From assembly GCA_903826865.1 (NCBI GenBank), contig CAIKGD010000040.1:1-64000 (forward strand): a stretch of DNA of 64,000 nucleotides, written 5' to 3'. Position 1 is the first letter of the stretch. Every line of letters begins with the position of its first letter. This document shows positions 9,428 to 18,349 of the stretch, in pieces. The stretch comes from an uncultured Verrucomicrobiota bacterium. Lineage in GTDB: Bacteria; Verrucomicrobiota; Kiritimatiellia; Kiritimatiellales; Tichowtungiaceae. Below the pieces are notes generated by a model. The model did no database searches, was not told the origin of the DNA, and saw only the letters and a list, made by a program, of their open reading frames with translations. The translations under genes and the position numbers were made by a program.

Positions 9428-9504
9428 GCCCCGGTAGCTCAATTGGATAGAGCATCAGATTTCGAATCTGAGGGTTGCAGGTTCGACTCCTGTCCGGGGC
9501 ACCA
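9428..9504 (+). tRNA. tRNA-Arg (anticodon TCG)
   Basis: A full cloverleaf: acceptor GCCCCGG/CCGGGGC, D arm GCTC/GAGC, anticodon stem TCAGA/TCTGA with loop TTTCGAA, and T arm GCAGG/CCTGT with TTCGACT. The anticodon TCG reads CGA codons. The terminal CCA is encoded. Confidence 0.95.
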
Positions 9505-9567
9505 TTGCCGCTTTGAGGCAAATGCCCTGAACGAGAGAATCGAAAGGTCTGCTGGCCGGGTTTATCT

Positions 9568-10620
9568 ATGAATGACAAAACAAACAAAGCAGTTCAGCCC
9601 GGACGCCGGATCCGGCGGTTTCTGCTCGCAACTGTTTTTCTGTTGCTGACGGTTCTCGTTGCCGTAGCGGTTGCGGCGACCAATGCTGAAGTCATGGGAT
9701 TTGTTGTTTACAGGGTTTTGCAGAGGACGATCAAAACAGTTGAGGTGCGGGATGTACGCCTTGGTTCGCTGGCTTATTCTTTCCCGTCCAGCTGGACGGC
9801 AGGAAATGTGCGCGTCACGGTTTTGTCCAAGGGAAAGCTGGCCGGATTGTTCATCGCTCGGATGGAGATTAAGGATGCGTTTTGTCTGCTTGCTTACGGT
9901 AAAAAAATGACAGTGAGTCTTCGCGGGGTACAGGCGGCGTATGATCAACTCAAAGTAAGCGGCGCTTCGTGCGACACCGATCTAAACCGTTCACCGGGAG
10001 GGGTGCTTTATCAGGGCCGATTTTTCTTGGAGCAAGTTTCTAGCGATCCGCTTCGTGTGTCCGAAGTAAAAGTGGAGTTTGCCGGTGATAAGCGATCCGT
10101 GAAGTTAAGCAATATGGCGGCTGTGGTTTATGGTGGACGTTTATCCGGCCGGGCTCACGCGGTTTTCAATATTCCGGCAGACTATGATGTGAACGTGATG
10201 CTGCAGGAGGTTGATACCGGTGAGCTGGAGCGTGCTTTGGGCGGTTTTTTCCGTGAGTTAAGCGGTAAATTATCCGGACGGTTGCATGTGGCGGGAACCG
10301 GCGAATTCATTGATGTATTTGATACCTCATGGACTATGCCGTCCGGCGGGGCGGTCAGTGCAGAACTGCTGGCTTCGATTACACGCTATATTCCCGATTC
10401 AGCACAAAAGAAGCGGATTGATGCCCTGATCCGTTCCGGCGGAAAGCTTGCAGTAGAATCATTTTTGTTTACACTGAAAAACGATTCACCTGAGCAGTTA
10501 AGCGGGCAGATCAGTATAAAAAGCCGTGAAGCGAATCTGGAATTGAATGTAGATCACGAAACAAAAGTAGATGCGCGGATTGATTCGCTGTTGCAGGCTT
10601 TACGGGCAATATTTAAATAG
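9568..10620 (+). CDS. YdbH-like AsmA-type envelope protein (short form)
   Basis: A 350-residue protein with one N-terminal membrane helix (residues 18-40, RFLLATVFLLLTVLVAVAVA) and a long beta-rich periplasmic part. Identification rests mainly on synteny: a YnbE-like lipoprotein and a YdbL-like secreted protein follow at once, as in Escherichia coli ydbH-ynbE-ydbL. In E. coli YdbH is an AsmA-like protein redundant with TamB and YhdP in moving phospholipids to the outer membrane, and it works with YnbE. E. coli YdbH has nearly 900 residues; this protein would correspond mostly to its C-terminal part. The C-terminus (SGQISIKSREANLELNVD) looks like the last beta strands of the groove. Confidence 0.62.
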   Translation: MNDKTNKAVQPGRRIRRFLLATVFLLLTVLVAVAVAATNAEVMGFVVYRVLQRTIKTVEVRDVRLGSLAYSFPSSWTAGNVRVTVLSKGKLAGLFIARMEIKDAFCLLAYGKKMTVSLRGVQAAYDQLKVSGASCDTDLNRSPGGVLYQGRFFLEQVSSDPLRVSEVKVEFAGDKRSVKLSNMAAVVYGGRLSGRAHAVFNIPADYDVNVMLQEVDTGELERALGGFFRELSGKLSGRLHVAGTGEFIDVFDTSWTMPSGGAVSAELLASITRYIPDSAQKKRIDALIRSGGKLAVESFLFTLKNDSPEQLSGQISIKSREANLELNVDHETKVDARIDSLLQALRAIFK

Positions 10621-10644
10621 ATGAGGGAATTGCGGGAGGGGCTA

Positions 10645-10815
10645 ATGAAATATCTTTTTTTTGCAGCCGTATTGATTTGCTGCGCCGGATGTACAGTGAA
10701 AGCCGTGGGCGATCCCAACCGTCCGATTACGATTAATGCGCACGTTACGATTGATATTAAAGGGTTGGAGAAGACAGCGTCCAGCATCGAAGATTATGTG
10801 AGCAGCGGGAAATAG
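10645..10815 (+). CDS. YnbE-like small lipoprotein
   Basis: A 56-residue lipoprotein. An in-frame ATG at 10621 abuts the previous stop, but the ATG at 10645 is preferred: it follows GGGAGGGG at good spacing and gives a neat lipoprotein signal, MKYLFFAAVLICCAG before the lipid-modified Cys. The mature part PNRPITINAHVTIDIK matches the YnbE pattern (PITINMNVKIEH in E. coli). YnbE is an outer-membrane lipoprotein proposed to pair with YdbH in an intermembrane bridge. It is sandwiched between the ydbH-like and ydbL-like genes, probably in one operon. Confidence 0.75.
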   Translation: MKYLFFAAVLICCAGCTVKAVGDPNRPITINAHVTIDIKGLEKTASSIEDYVSSGK

Positions 10816-10827
10816 AAAGCGGAGGGT

Positions 10828-11226
10828 ATGATGAAAAAACTATTCATGTCGTGTGTATTGATTTGTGCGGCGGTGACGACGGCTTCTGCTCAAGCGACGT
10901 ATGACATCAAGGAAATGACTCCGGAAGTCAAGTCAGCCCTTGATAGCCGCAAGGCGCGTTTTGCCGAGCTGAAGGCGCTGAAAACGCAAGGCGCTGTCGG
11001 AGAGAACAATCGTGGATATGTCCAGATGCTGGGTGGCGGGAAGCCGGTTGAAGCGCTGGTTGCCGCCGAGAATAAAGACCGCAAGCTGGTATACGAAACG
11101 ATTGTTGTGCAGAACAAACTTGCCCCCGGTGCCTTAGCTACAGTTGAAAGTGTGTTTGGGCGTGTTCAACGCGATAAAGCCGAGTCTGGCGAAAAAGTTC
11201 AGGACGCATCCGGCCGCTGGAATTAA
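10828..11226 (+). CDS. YdbL-like periplasmic protein (DUF1318)
   Basis: A 132-residue exported protein with a clear Sec signal peptide (KKLFMSCVLICAAVTTASA). The mature part has the YdbL/DUF1318 layout: helical MTPEVKSALDSRKARFAELKALK, the GAVGENNRGYVQ segment and VAAENKDRKLVYETI. In E. coli YdbL modulates the YdbH-YnbE complex. It follows the YnbE-like gene by 12 bases with a GGAGG site; ATG codons at 10828 and 10831 are both usable. The C-terminal tail after GALATVESVFG is probably disordered. Confidence 0.72.
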   Translation: MMKKLFMSCVLICAAVTTASAQATYDIKEMTPEVKSALDSRKARFAELKALKTQGAVGENNRGYVQMLGGGKPVEALVAAENKDRKLVYETIVVQNKLAPGALATVESVFGRVQRDKAESGEKVQDASGRWN

Positions 11227-11233
11227 AATATTT

Positions 11234-11707
11234 CTAACCTTTGTCCAGCAGATCAGCGGCAACTTTGATCACAACTTTCTTAACCGGTTGCGAAACGTTT
11301 CCGCTCATCAGGCCGGGCATGTGGGCGTCTTCCGGAAAGAAGACGAGAAATTCGCCGGGGCTCAGCGTGATTCGCACTGGTGCGTCTGCCGGAACCTGAT
11401 AGAACTCGGCATCCTTTTCGGGATTATATGGCTGGCTGACTTTCAGTCCATTTTTCGGGAAAATTTCGAGACATTCGCTGCCGCTCAGCAGCACCTGAAT
11501 ATCCACGTATTTACGGTGCGTTTCCAGTTTGGCGGCATCACGCGCTTTGGTGTTGTAGCAGTCCACACCGGCGTATAGGCGGTCGCCCTGCATGAGCACC
11601 TTTCCGGTTTCGCTTTCCGGTGTGAGCGTTTTCAGAAATTCAAAGGCGGCGTTCCATGCGCTGCCGAACGGGTAGAGGGTATGGTTTTCAAAACGGTCAA
11701 TAATCAT
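11234..11707 (-). CDS. YhcH/YjgK/YiaL-family protein (NanQ/EbgC-like)
   Basis: A 157-residue cupin-like protein. The family motifs are clear: LETHRKYVDIQVLLSG with metal-binding His and Asp, FFPEDAHMPG with the second His, and VKKVVIKV at the end. Characterised members (NanQ) are sugar anomerases or sugar-handling enzymes binding a divalent metal. It follows the polyferredoxin gene by one base on the minus strand, so the two are co-transcribed, though a functional link is not obvious. It converges with the YdbL-like gene (gap 7 bases). Confidence 0.88.
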   Translation of the reverse strand: MIIDRFENHTLYPFGSAWNAAFEFLKTLTPESETGKVLMQGDRLYAGVDCYNTKARDAAKLETHRKYVDIQVLLSGSECLEIFPKNGLKVSQPYNPEKDAEFYQVPADAPVRITLSPGEFLVFFPEDAHMPGLMSGNVSQPVKKVVIKVAADLLDKG

Positions 11708-11708
11708 T

Positions 11709-12860
11709 TTATTCGCTTTCTGTTCGTATAATCCGTTGAGGATAAACCGGAGTTACGAAGATGGCTTTGCCGGCGCGGACAGCCGGGCAGTTGTGTTCGC
11801 AGCCTCCGCAACCGCGGCACTTTTCGGCAATGACGACCGGACAGGCGATGTCGCCTTTCATTTCAGTTTCGATCGCCTGATAAGGACAGAACTCATCGCA
11901 AACCAGACAGTATTCATTGTCGGCCCACGCCAGACATTTATCCTTATCAACCTTCGCCGTACCGATCTTGGTGTGCCGTTTTACGTCCTCAGTCAATTTG
12001 CGGATGGCACCGGTCGGACAAACCTCTGTGCAGCGGACGCAGAATTCGTTGCAGATTCCTTTGTCAAAATAAAGTTCGGGTATAAACCGCTCGCCCAGTC
12101 CGCCGTCCGCTTTGACGCGGATGATTTTTGCGGGGCAGGCTTTGATGCAGGCGTAGCAGCGCGTACAGGTTGTGGCGAACTGTTTTGCCGCTCCAGGAGG
12201 CAGAATGGAGGGCTTTGCAGATTGGTTTCCAAGTTTCGGAAGAAGAAGCGCCGCCGGGATACCGATGCCGAGTCCGGCGAGGAACTGCCGCCGGTCGCGG
12301 TTGAGAACTGTTTTATTGCTGCGCAGGCTGGCCAGATCGAAGCAGTAACCGAGCGGGCAGAGGTGTGTGCACCAGACCTGCGGCTGGAAAAAGCTGAGCA
12401 GGAGCATCAGCGGAATCAGCAGACCGGGAATCCATGCTGCGGCTTCGCGCAAGGCTCCTGTGCGGCTGAAGGTGGCGAGCGGGTCAAGGAACAGCAGCGC
12501 AGGCAGTCCGCAAACCGAAGCGGAGACGATAATCCAGAAAACCAGCGCGTTCAGCCGCACAGGCAGGATTTTCTTTTTGAGGCTGACTTTTTGCGGAAGT
12601 GCATACAACGTGCCGAGCGGGCAGAGCCATTGGCAGAAAAAGCGGCCTTTCCAGAGAGCGAGCGCCAGTACGGCCAGCGGAGGAATCGCCCAGAAGAATC
12701 CACTGTACCATGTGCGCTGGGCAATGGATTCGGCAAGGATCGCCAGCGGACTCAGCGCCGGAAGAATGCGTGTTGTCCAGACCGGCAGCGGGCCGCCAAT
12801 GGTAAAAAACAGCGCGGTTGCCAGTATAAGAAGTCGGATGATCCAGCGGGTTGTTTTAAT
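11709..12860 (-). CDS. Membrane polyferredoxin, NapH-NapG-like fusion, probable ATT start
   Basis: The frame extends well upstream of the first usual start (TTG at 12608): translation to 12860 adds about 84 residues with membrane helices and CQWLCPLG, the first CxxxCP motif of NapH-like quinol-interacting proteins. No ATG, GTG or TTG lies in that extension; AAGGA stands seven bases before ATT AAA ACA ACC at 12860, so ATT is the best start (383 residues). A second CTHLCPLG follows, then a twin-arginine-like RRQFLAGLGIGIPAALLLP segment and four Cys clusters of the NapG type (CTRCYACIKACP, CNEFCVRCTEVCP, CLVCDEFCP, CRGCGGCEHNCP). It should pass electrons from quinol via a NapH-like domain to periplasmic Fe-S clusters. 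The acceptor is unknown. Confidence 0.8.
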   Translation of the reverse strand: MKTTRWIIRLLILATALFFTIGGPLPVWTTRILPALSPLAILAESIAQRTWYSGFFWAIPPLAVLALALWKGRFFCQWLCPLGTLYALPQKVSLKKKILPVRLNALVFWIIVSASVCGLPALLFLDPLATFSRTGALREAAAWIPGLLIPLMLLLSFFQPQVWCTHLCPLGYCFDLASLRSNKTVLNRDRRQFLAGLGIGIPAALLLPKLGNQSAKPSILPPGAAKQFATTCTRCYACIKACPAKIIRVKADGGLGERFIPELYFDKGICNEFCVRCTEVCPTGAIRKLTEDVKRHTKIGTAKVDKDKCLAWADNEYCLVCDEFCPYQAIETEMKGDIACPVVIAEKCRGCGGCEHNCPAVRAGKAIFVTPVYPQRIIRTESE

Positions 12861-12994
12861 AGGGAATCCTTTTTGTCCGGAATTTGGCGTGCAGTGTAGC
12901 GAAGTTTTTCCGGAGGCTGAACAGGAAATAATTTTTCTTTTTCTAAAATAAACGGGTAGGCTTCTGCGTCATTAATCAATTAAGGCGGTTTTTG

Positions 12995-13013
12995 CCTGCG
13001 GGTTTTCCGCAGG
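12995..13013 (+). promoter_or_regulatory. Leader hairpin upstream of gspD
   Basis: A perfect 7-bp stem, CCTGCGG/CCGCAGG with loop GTTTT, lies 45 bases before the gspD start and is followed by TTTGGTTTG. It could be a terminator or attenuator, or part of the leader of the secretion operon. The T-tract is imperfect, so its action is uncertain. Confidence 0.4.
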
Positions 13014-13058
13014 TTTGGTTTGTTTTACGGAAGTCGCTTAAAACAGGTGGGGTGAATT

Positions 13059-15305
13059 ATGCATCGTAGCCGGGTTGTTATTCTGCTGATGAGTCTTTCT
13101 TTCTTCCATTCATTCGCTCAGGAGGAGTCCGGGCGTCCGGCGATGAGTGAAGAGGAGCGTGCGGCGCGGCGGGCACAGTTTATTCAAATGATGCAAAACC
13201 GCGCCGGCAGCGGTAACGGCACCGCCGCGATTGATCAGGCGGTGTCAACTCAGCGTCCGGCGGAGGGCGCTCAGCTGGAAACCACCCGGCCGGCGACCCC
13301 GGCAGGCTCCGAAGTAACGGTGAACTGGGAAAACGTGACCCTGAAGGACTGCATTGAAGTCCTTTGCCGCGACCTCGGAATGGAGTTCGTCATTTCTCCT
13401 TCGGTGAATGTTTCACAGGAAGTCAGTGTGCGGGCCGGTGATGTCACTCGCTGGACGGTACAGGACAAGCAGGAGCTTTTTGACGCGATTCTTGAAACAG
13501 CCGGAGTGCAGCGGGTGCAACGCGGCCGGGTATGGGTCTTTTCACCGTCCGATATCCGTCCGGTGGTTGAGGCGTTTACAGACGGAAAATACGGCGACGG
13601 CAAACCGGTGATCGGCGTAATCAAGCTGAAGAGCATTGATGCATCGCAGGCGGAGCAGTTCCTGAACACGGTCGGCGGCAAGCCGCCGCGTGTTTTTGCG
13701 ATGAAAGGTTCCCGCATGATTCTGGTGCTCGGAACGCAGCAGTTTCTGTCGCAAATGGAAGCGCTGGTTAAACTGATTGATTTTCCGGCGGGCGTTCTGA
13801 AACCCTACACACTCGAAAATGCTTCTTCTGACGATATGGTCAAAGAACTGGCCGCTATTTTTTACGGGCGGAGCGGCGGAGACGGAGAGTCGATCCGTTT
13901 TACTTCAGTGCCCCGCCTGAATGTAATTGTTGCCAATAATGTTCCCGATGGAATGATTGATGAAGTGACGAAATGGGTTCAGATGCTTGACCGGTTTGAC
14001 GATGAGAATGATCGGGCTACCCGTGTTTACCGCCTGCAGGTGATTGAGGCTGACACCATTGCAAAAACGCTCAGTTCTCTGTACTCCACCCTTTACAAGC
14101 AGACGCAGGCTCAGAAGAAACAGTCGACGGCGAGTACGGCGGTTGCGAAAAGGACAGCAGGTTCCGGAGGCGGCAGTGCTGCAAAGCCGGCCGCTGCGGC
14201 CAAGCCAGCCGCTGCGGCCGCTTCGTCGTCAGCGGGCGGAGCTGCGGCTGCACCGGCCAAGGCTTCTGGAACCGGTGGACCGCAATCCTCGCCGGACATG
14301 GAAGAAGAAGCTGTGATTCTCTCCGACAAGGACACCAACACACTGATCATCAATGCGACGCCGGATCAGCACCGGGATATTGAACGAACGATCAAAGAGC
14401 TGGATCGGCCGCGCCGTCAGGTGCTGATCGAAACCGTGCTGGTCGAAGTGACGCTGGATGAAGGCACCGATCTCGGAGTTGAATGGGCGGTTGCCAAGGG
14501 GCTTTCTTCCGCCGGACTTCAATCCGGGCTAAACAACAACTTAGTCGGGTTGCTGAATAATGTGGCTACCAATGCGGTGGACGGATTGTCCTATCTGCTT
14601 AAATCCAGCGACAAGAAATTTGCTTTTATTCAGGCGGCGCAAAACGACAACCGCCTGCAGGTTCTTTCTTCGCCGACCGTACTGACCCGCGACGGAATGG
14701 AAGCAGAAGTCTCCTTTGGGGATGAGGTGCCGATTCAGGAAAAAAGCACGTCTGGGACGACCAGCACCCGGGACAACTATTCGTACAGCTATCACGATGC
14801 GAAAATTACGCTGACGGTTACGCCGGTGATTGACGACAACAAAAAGGTCACGCTGAATCTTGCACAGACCCTGCGGCAGCTGCCCCCGGATTATACGGTA
14901 ACAGTTAATGCCAACGGCGATCTTCCTCCCCCGATTTTCACAACGCGCGAGATTCATTCCAACCTGCAGGTGGAAAACGGGCAGACGCTGGTTCTCGGCG
15001 GTTTGATCCAGCGGAAAGACCAGAAAATAAGAACCGGAATTCCGTTGCTCTGCCGCACTCCGTACATCGGATGGCTTTTCGGCCATACCCAGACCAAAAA
15101 AGTCGGCTCTGAAATTCTGATGATTCTCACACCGTATGTGGTGGATACACGCGATGAAACCGATCTGCTGACTCAGGATTTCCGCTCGAAGATCATCGGG
15201 GCGATGTCAAAGAAAAACATCCGCACCCTCTACAATCTGGAAGAAAAGGGAAAGCCGGCCGAGTCAAAGGTCGATACCATCGTTCCTGAAGCGGAAGGAA
15301 ACTGA
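13059..15305 (+). CDS. gspD: Type II secretion outer-membrane secretin GspD
   Basis: A 748-residue secretin forming the outer-membrane channel. Residues 1-21 are a signal peptide. The N0 domain begins near residue 85 (VTLKDCIEVLCRDLGMEFVIS); N1-N3 repeats follow (VIKLKSIDASQAEQFL, YRLQVIEADTIAKTL). A long Ala/Pro/Gly/Ser linker (about residues 365-420) interrupts N3. The secretin core runs from about 455 (RRQVLIETVLVEV) through VLSSPTVLTRDG and TLVLGGLIQ to ILMILTPYVV. No pilotin gene is seen. It opens the gsp operon, one base before gspE. Start ATG with GGTGGGGTG upstream. Confidence 0.95.
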   Translation: MHRSRVVILLMSLSFFHSFAQEESGRPAMSEEERAARRAQFIQMMQNRAGSGNGTAAIDQAVSTQRPAEGAQLETTRPATPAGSEVTVNWENVTLKDCIEVLCRDLGMEFVISPSVNVSQEVSVRAGDVTRWTVQDKQELFDAILETAGVQRVQRGRVWVFSPSDIRPVVEAFTDGKYGDGKPVIGVIKLKSIDASQAEQFLNTVGGKPPRVFAMKGSRMILVLGTQQFLSQMEALVKLIDFPAGVLKPYTLENASSDDMVKELAAIFYGRSGGDGESIRFTSVPRLNVIVANNVPDGMIDEVTKWVQMLDRFDDENDRATRVYRLQVIEADTIAKTLSSLYSTLYKQTQAQKKQSTASTAVAKRTAGSGGGSAAKPAAAAKPAAAAASSSAGGAAAAPAKASGTGGPQSSPDMEEEAVILSDKDTNTLIINATPDQHRDIERTIKELDRPRRQVLIETVLVEVTLDEGTDLGVEWAVAKGLSSAGLQSGLNNNLVGLLNNVATNAVDGLSYLLKSSDKKFAFIQAAQNDNRLQVLSSPTVLTRDGMEAEVSFGDEVPIQEKSTSGTTSTRDNYSYSYHDAKITLTVTPVIDDNKKVTLNLAQTLRQLPPDYTVTVNANGDLPPPIFTTREIHSNLQVENGQTLVLGGLIQRKDQKIRTGIPLLCRTPYIGWLFGHTQTKKVGSEILMILTPYVVDTRDETDLLTQDFRSKIIGAMSKKNIRTLYNLEEKGKPAESKVDTIVPEAEGN

Positions 15306-15306
15306 T

Positions 15307-16995
15307 ATGGCATACCGGCAGCTGGGCGATATTCTGGTGGCGCAGGGAGCCGTCGGACGCGACGATATTCAGGCGGCTTTGCGCGCACAGCATGAGGACG
15401 GCGGAAAAACCCGGCTTGGCGGGCTGTTGATCGAGGCGGGAAAGATCACTCCGGCGGCGCTGGCCGCAGCGCTGGCCGCCCAGTTTGATCTGCCGCTTTG
15501 TTCCTGCGGAAAACCGGCCGAACATTTAATGATCGACGAAAATCTCCCTTTTGCCTTTCTGATGGAACACCGGATTCTGCTGCTGACCGGCGAAAACGGG
15601 CAGGCCGGTTCTGCCATCACCGACGACCCATCTGACTGGTCTGCCGTTGAAGCAATCAGGTTGCAGTTCGGAAAAGAACTGCCGTTGCAAGTGGTTTCGG
15701 CGGAGCAGATGAATGAAGCGCTCGATAAAGTGAGGGGTTTTGCCGACAACAACCTCAACACCCTGATGAAAGATGCCGAGATTGTTGAGGCCGGCGACTG
15801 GAGCGATGAGGAAGAACATTTACGTGATCTGGCGCTGGAGGTGCCGATTGTCCGCATGGTGAATCTGATCATCGCGCAGGCGGTGGAACGGCGCGCTTCC
15901 GATATTCACGTCGAAATCGGCGACTACCGCCTGCGCATCCGCTACCGCGTGGACGGCGTTCTGTACGAAGCAGAGCAGATTGATAAAAAACATCACGCCG
16001 CCGTCGTCTCACGGTTGAAGCTGCTGGCCCGGCTGGATATCGCAGAGCACCGTGTTCCGCAGGACGGACGTATTAAAATGGTGATTCAAGGGCATGATCT
16101 CGATATGCGCGTCGCCACCACGCCGACAATTTACGGCGAGAACGTTGTTATCCGTCTGCTGAACCAGCAACAGGTCGAACTTTCGTTCAACAGTCTGGGA
16201 ATGCCGCTTCGTGAGCAGCAGGGCTTTAAGCAGATGATCGAAAATCCGCAGGGCTTCATCCTCGTTACCGGTCCGACCGGCAGCGGGAAAACCACCACGC
16301 TGCATACCGCTTTGACTCATTTGAACAGCGAGAAAGTCAAAATCATCACGATTGAAGATCCGGTTGAAATCCGTCTGCCGTCCATTAACCAGATTCAGAT
16401 GAATTCGAAGATCGGCATGACCTTTGCCAACGGCTTGCGCTCGATTGTCCGTCAAGACCCCGACATTGTCATGGTCGGGGAAATCCGGGACAGCGAAACC
16501 GCCGATGTGGCCATTCAGGCTTCGCTGACCGGACATATGGTTTTGAGCACACTGCACACCAATGATGCGGCGGGCAGCGTTGCACGACTGTCGGAAATGG
16601 GGGTCGAAAATTATCTGATCTCTTCTGCGCTGAGCGGCGTGCTGGCCCAGCGCCTCTGTCGCCGGATCTGTACGCACTGTTCGGAGCCGTACACCGTATC
16701 GGGCACACATCTCGTTGATTTCCCTGAAGTGACGGAAGCGGAATACACGCTTCATCGCGGGAAGGGCTGTGAGCATTGTGACGGCACCGGCTTCTACGGA
16801 CGCATGGGCCTTTATGAACTGCTGGTTGTGGACGACGAAATGCGTTCGCTCATCCAGCGCACCGCCGAGGCCGGACCGATCCGCGAGCTGGCCCGCTCCA
16901 AAGGCATGCGGCTCCTGCGCGAGTCCGGCTGGGATGCAGTGATGTCCGGTGCCAGCACAGTTGAAGAGGTGCGGCGCGTAACCCGTTGGGGTTGA
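15307..16995 (+). CDS. gspE: Type II secretion ATPase GspE
   Basis: A 562-residue hexameric traffic ATPase on the cytoplasmic side. An N-terminal MshEN/GspE-N domain (residues 1-150, YRQLGDILVAQGAV) would contact GspL. The motor has Walker A at residues 322-331 (GPTGSGKTTT), an Asp box (IEDPVEIRLP), Walker B (PDIVMVGEIRD) and a His box (GHMVLSTLHTNDA). The four-Cys zinc site of GspE/PilB (CRRICTHC and CEHCDGTG) is near residues 450-495. It follows gspD by one base but is separated from gspF by 118 bases of word-repeat sequence, the only large gap in the operon. Confidence 0.96.
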   Translation: MAYRQLGDILVAQGAVGRDDIQAALRAQHEDGGKTRLGGLLIEAGKITPAALAAALAAQFDLPLCSCGKPAEHLMIDENLPFAFLMEHRILLLTGENGQAGSAITDDPSDWSAVEAIRLQFGKELPLQVVSAEQMNEALDKVRGFADNNLNTLMKDAEIVEAGDWSDEEEHLRDLALEVPIVRMVNLIIAQAVERRASDIHVEIGDYRLRIRYRVDGVLYEAEQIDKKHHAAVVSRLKLLARLDIAEHRVPQDGRIKMVIQGHDLDMRVATTPTIYGENVVIRLLNQQQVELSFNSLGMPLREQQGFKQMIENPQGFILVTGPTGSGKTTTLHTALTHLNSEKVKIITIEDPVEIRLPSINQIQMNSKIGMTFANGLRSIVRQDPDIVMVGEIRDSETADVAIQASLTGHMVLSTLHTNDAAGSVARLSEMGVENYLISSALSGVLAQRLCRRICTHCSEPYTVSGTHLVDFPEVTEAEYTLHRGKGCEHCDGTGFYGRMGLYELLVVDDEMRSLIQRTAEAGPIRELARSKGMRLLRESGWDAVMSGASTVEEVRRVTRWG

Positions 16996-17113
16996 ACAGA
17001 ATTATGAATTGTGAAAGCTGAACTATGAAATTGGTGTTTATAAACTTGGTTAAAATATCCATTTTCATCTTTTATCCCGCATCTTTCATCTTTCTGCCGA
17101 CGGAGTTGGCAAA
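16996..17113 (+). repeat. Word-repeat insert between gspE and gspF
   Basis: The gap starts with a purine-rich run (ATTATGAATTGTGAAAGC, CTATGAAATT) and ends with a pyrimidine-rich one (TTTTCATCTTTTATCCCGC, TTTCATCTTTC), giving an imperfect, largely complementary pair of arms. The same kind of short reiterated words recurs at 43072, 43541, 44862, 45755, 54728 and 58656. It interrupts an otherwise tightly coupled operon. Confidence 0.6.
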
Positions 17114-18328
17114 ATGATCCGTTTTACCTACAGAGCGGTCACGGCTGACGGAACTCCGCACAACGGTTCGCTGGAGGCTTCCGGTAAAACGCAGGCGGTG
17201 CAGTCGCTCCAGAAAAACGGACTGGTGATTTTGAGTTTATCTGCCGCCGGTGAACAAAATGCTTCCGGTGCGGCTTCCCGCTCACTGACCGGCCGCATCA
17301 GCGCGCCGCAACTGGTGGACTTCGCTATCGAAACTTCTGCACTGCTCGACGCCAAAGTTCCGCTGGAACAGGTGCTTAAAACGCAGGCCGATCTCTGTAC
17401 GCACAAACGGTTCAAAGAAATTCTCACCTCGGTCTGGCAGGATGTGAACGGCGGAGCCTCGTTTGCGGATGCGCTGGCGCGGCACCCGAAAATTTTTGAA
17501 CGGTTTTTTGTCAACATGGTGCGCGGCGGCGAGGCTTCCGGTGCGCTGGAGCTGATTATGCGCCGCGTTGCATCACTGCTGGAACGTCGTATGCAACTGC
17601 GCAGTAAAGTGACCGGCGCGCTGATCTATCCGTCACTGCTCGTCATCATGGGCGTTATTGTTGTCAGCGTGATGATGATTTTCGTAGTTCCTAAAATGAC
17701 TTCACTGTTCGGCGATACCGGACGGCTTTTGCCCGCTTCCACGCGGGCCGTAATTGCAATGAGCAATTTCACCCGTTCCAGCTGGTGGTTTTTTCCGCTG
17801 GCGTGTGCCGGTCTGTTTGCCGTTTATAAAATGAAGACCCGCACTGAAAAGGGACAGGCGGCGTTCGGCCGTGCCATTCTGAAAATTCCATTACTGGGAA
17901 ATCTGATTGCGCAGGCTGAGACCAGCCGCTTCTGCCGTATGATGAGTTCTCTGCTCGACGGACAGGTTCCGATTCTTTCCGCACTTTCCATCACCGGCGG
18001 CACGCTTGGTAACGCGGCACTGCGCCAGCTGATGAAAGAAGTCTATTCCCGTGTGCAGGGCGGCCAGCCGATGGGGCCGCTTCTGAAGGAGAGCCCGGAG
18101 TTTCCGGAACTGGCTTCGCGCATGATTACTATGGGCGAAGAGTCCGGTGAGCTGCAAACCATGCTCAACAAAGTGGCGGACCGCTACGAAGAAAAAGTGG
18201 CTTCCACCACCGAGCGGCTGGTCGGCGTGATTGAGCCGGTTTTTATTATTCTAATGGGGATCGTAGTCGGGTTCATTGTGGTCAGCATGATGCAAGGCAT
18301 CATGGCCATGAGCACGTCGGCCGGATAA
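17114..18328 (+). CDS. gspF: Type II secretion inner-membrane platform protein GspF
   Basis: A 404-residue polytopic protein that anchors the pseudopilus platform. The N-terminal MIRFTYRAVTADGTPHNGSLEA is typical. Two T2SSF repeats follow (residues 70-190 and 270-395), each with the helical FADAL or PILSALSITGG element and ending in hydrophobic helices (LLVIMGVIVVSVMMIFVVP; IILMGIVVGFIVVSMM). The family motif MITMGEESGELQTML is at about residue 340. It lies downstream of the repeat-filled gap and 21 bases before gspG. Confidence 0.95.
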   Translation: MIRFTYRAVTADGTPHNGSLEASGKTQAVQSLQKNGLVILSLSAAGEQNASGAASRSLTGRISAPQLVDFAIETSALLDAKVPLEQVLKTQADLCTHKRFKEILTSVWQDVNGGASFADALARHPKIFERFFVNMVRGGEASGALELIMRRVASLLERRMQLRSKVTGALIYPSLLVIMGVIVVSVMMIFVVPKMTSLFGDTGRLLPASTRAVIAMSNFTRSSWWFFPLACAGLFAVYKMKTRTEKGQAAFGRAILKIPLLGNLIAQAETSRFCRMMSSLLDGQVPILSALSITGGTLGNAALRQLMKEVYSRVQGGQPMGPLLKESPEFPELASRMITMGEESGELQTMLNKVADRYEEKVASTTERLVGVIEPVFIILMGIVVGFIVVSMMQGIMAMSTSAG

Positions 18329-18349
18329 AACAAGCAGGAGGATAAGGCG

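Noticed and set aside
11736-12899. 387-codon open frame on the plus strand
   Set aside because: It is antisense to the polyferredoxin gene; its product is rich in Arg, Gln, Glu and Ala with no motif, while the minus strand shows clear Cys clusters.
14111-14353. Alanine-rich frames opposite the gspD linker
   Set aside because: Produced by the low-complexity Ala/Pro/Gly codons of the GspD linker, not by a gene.
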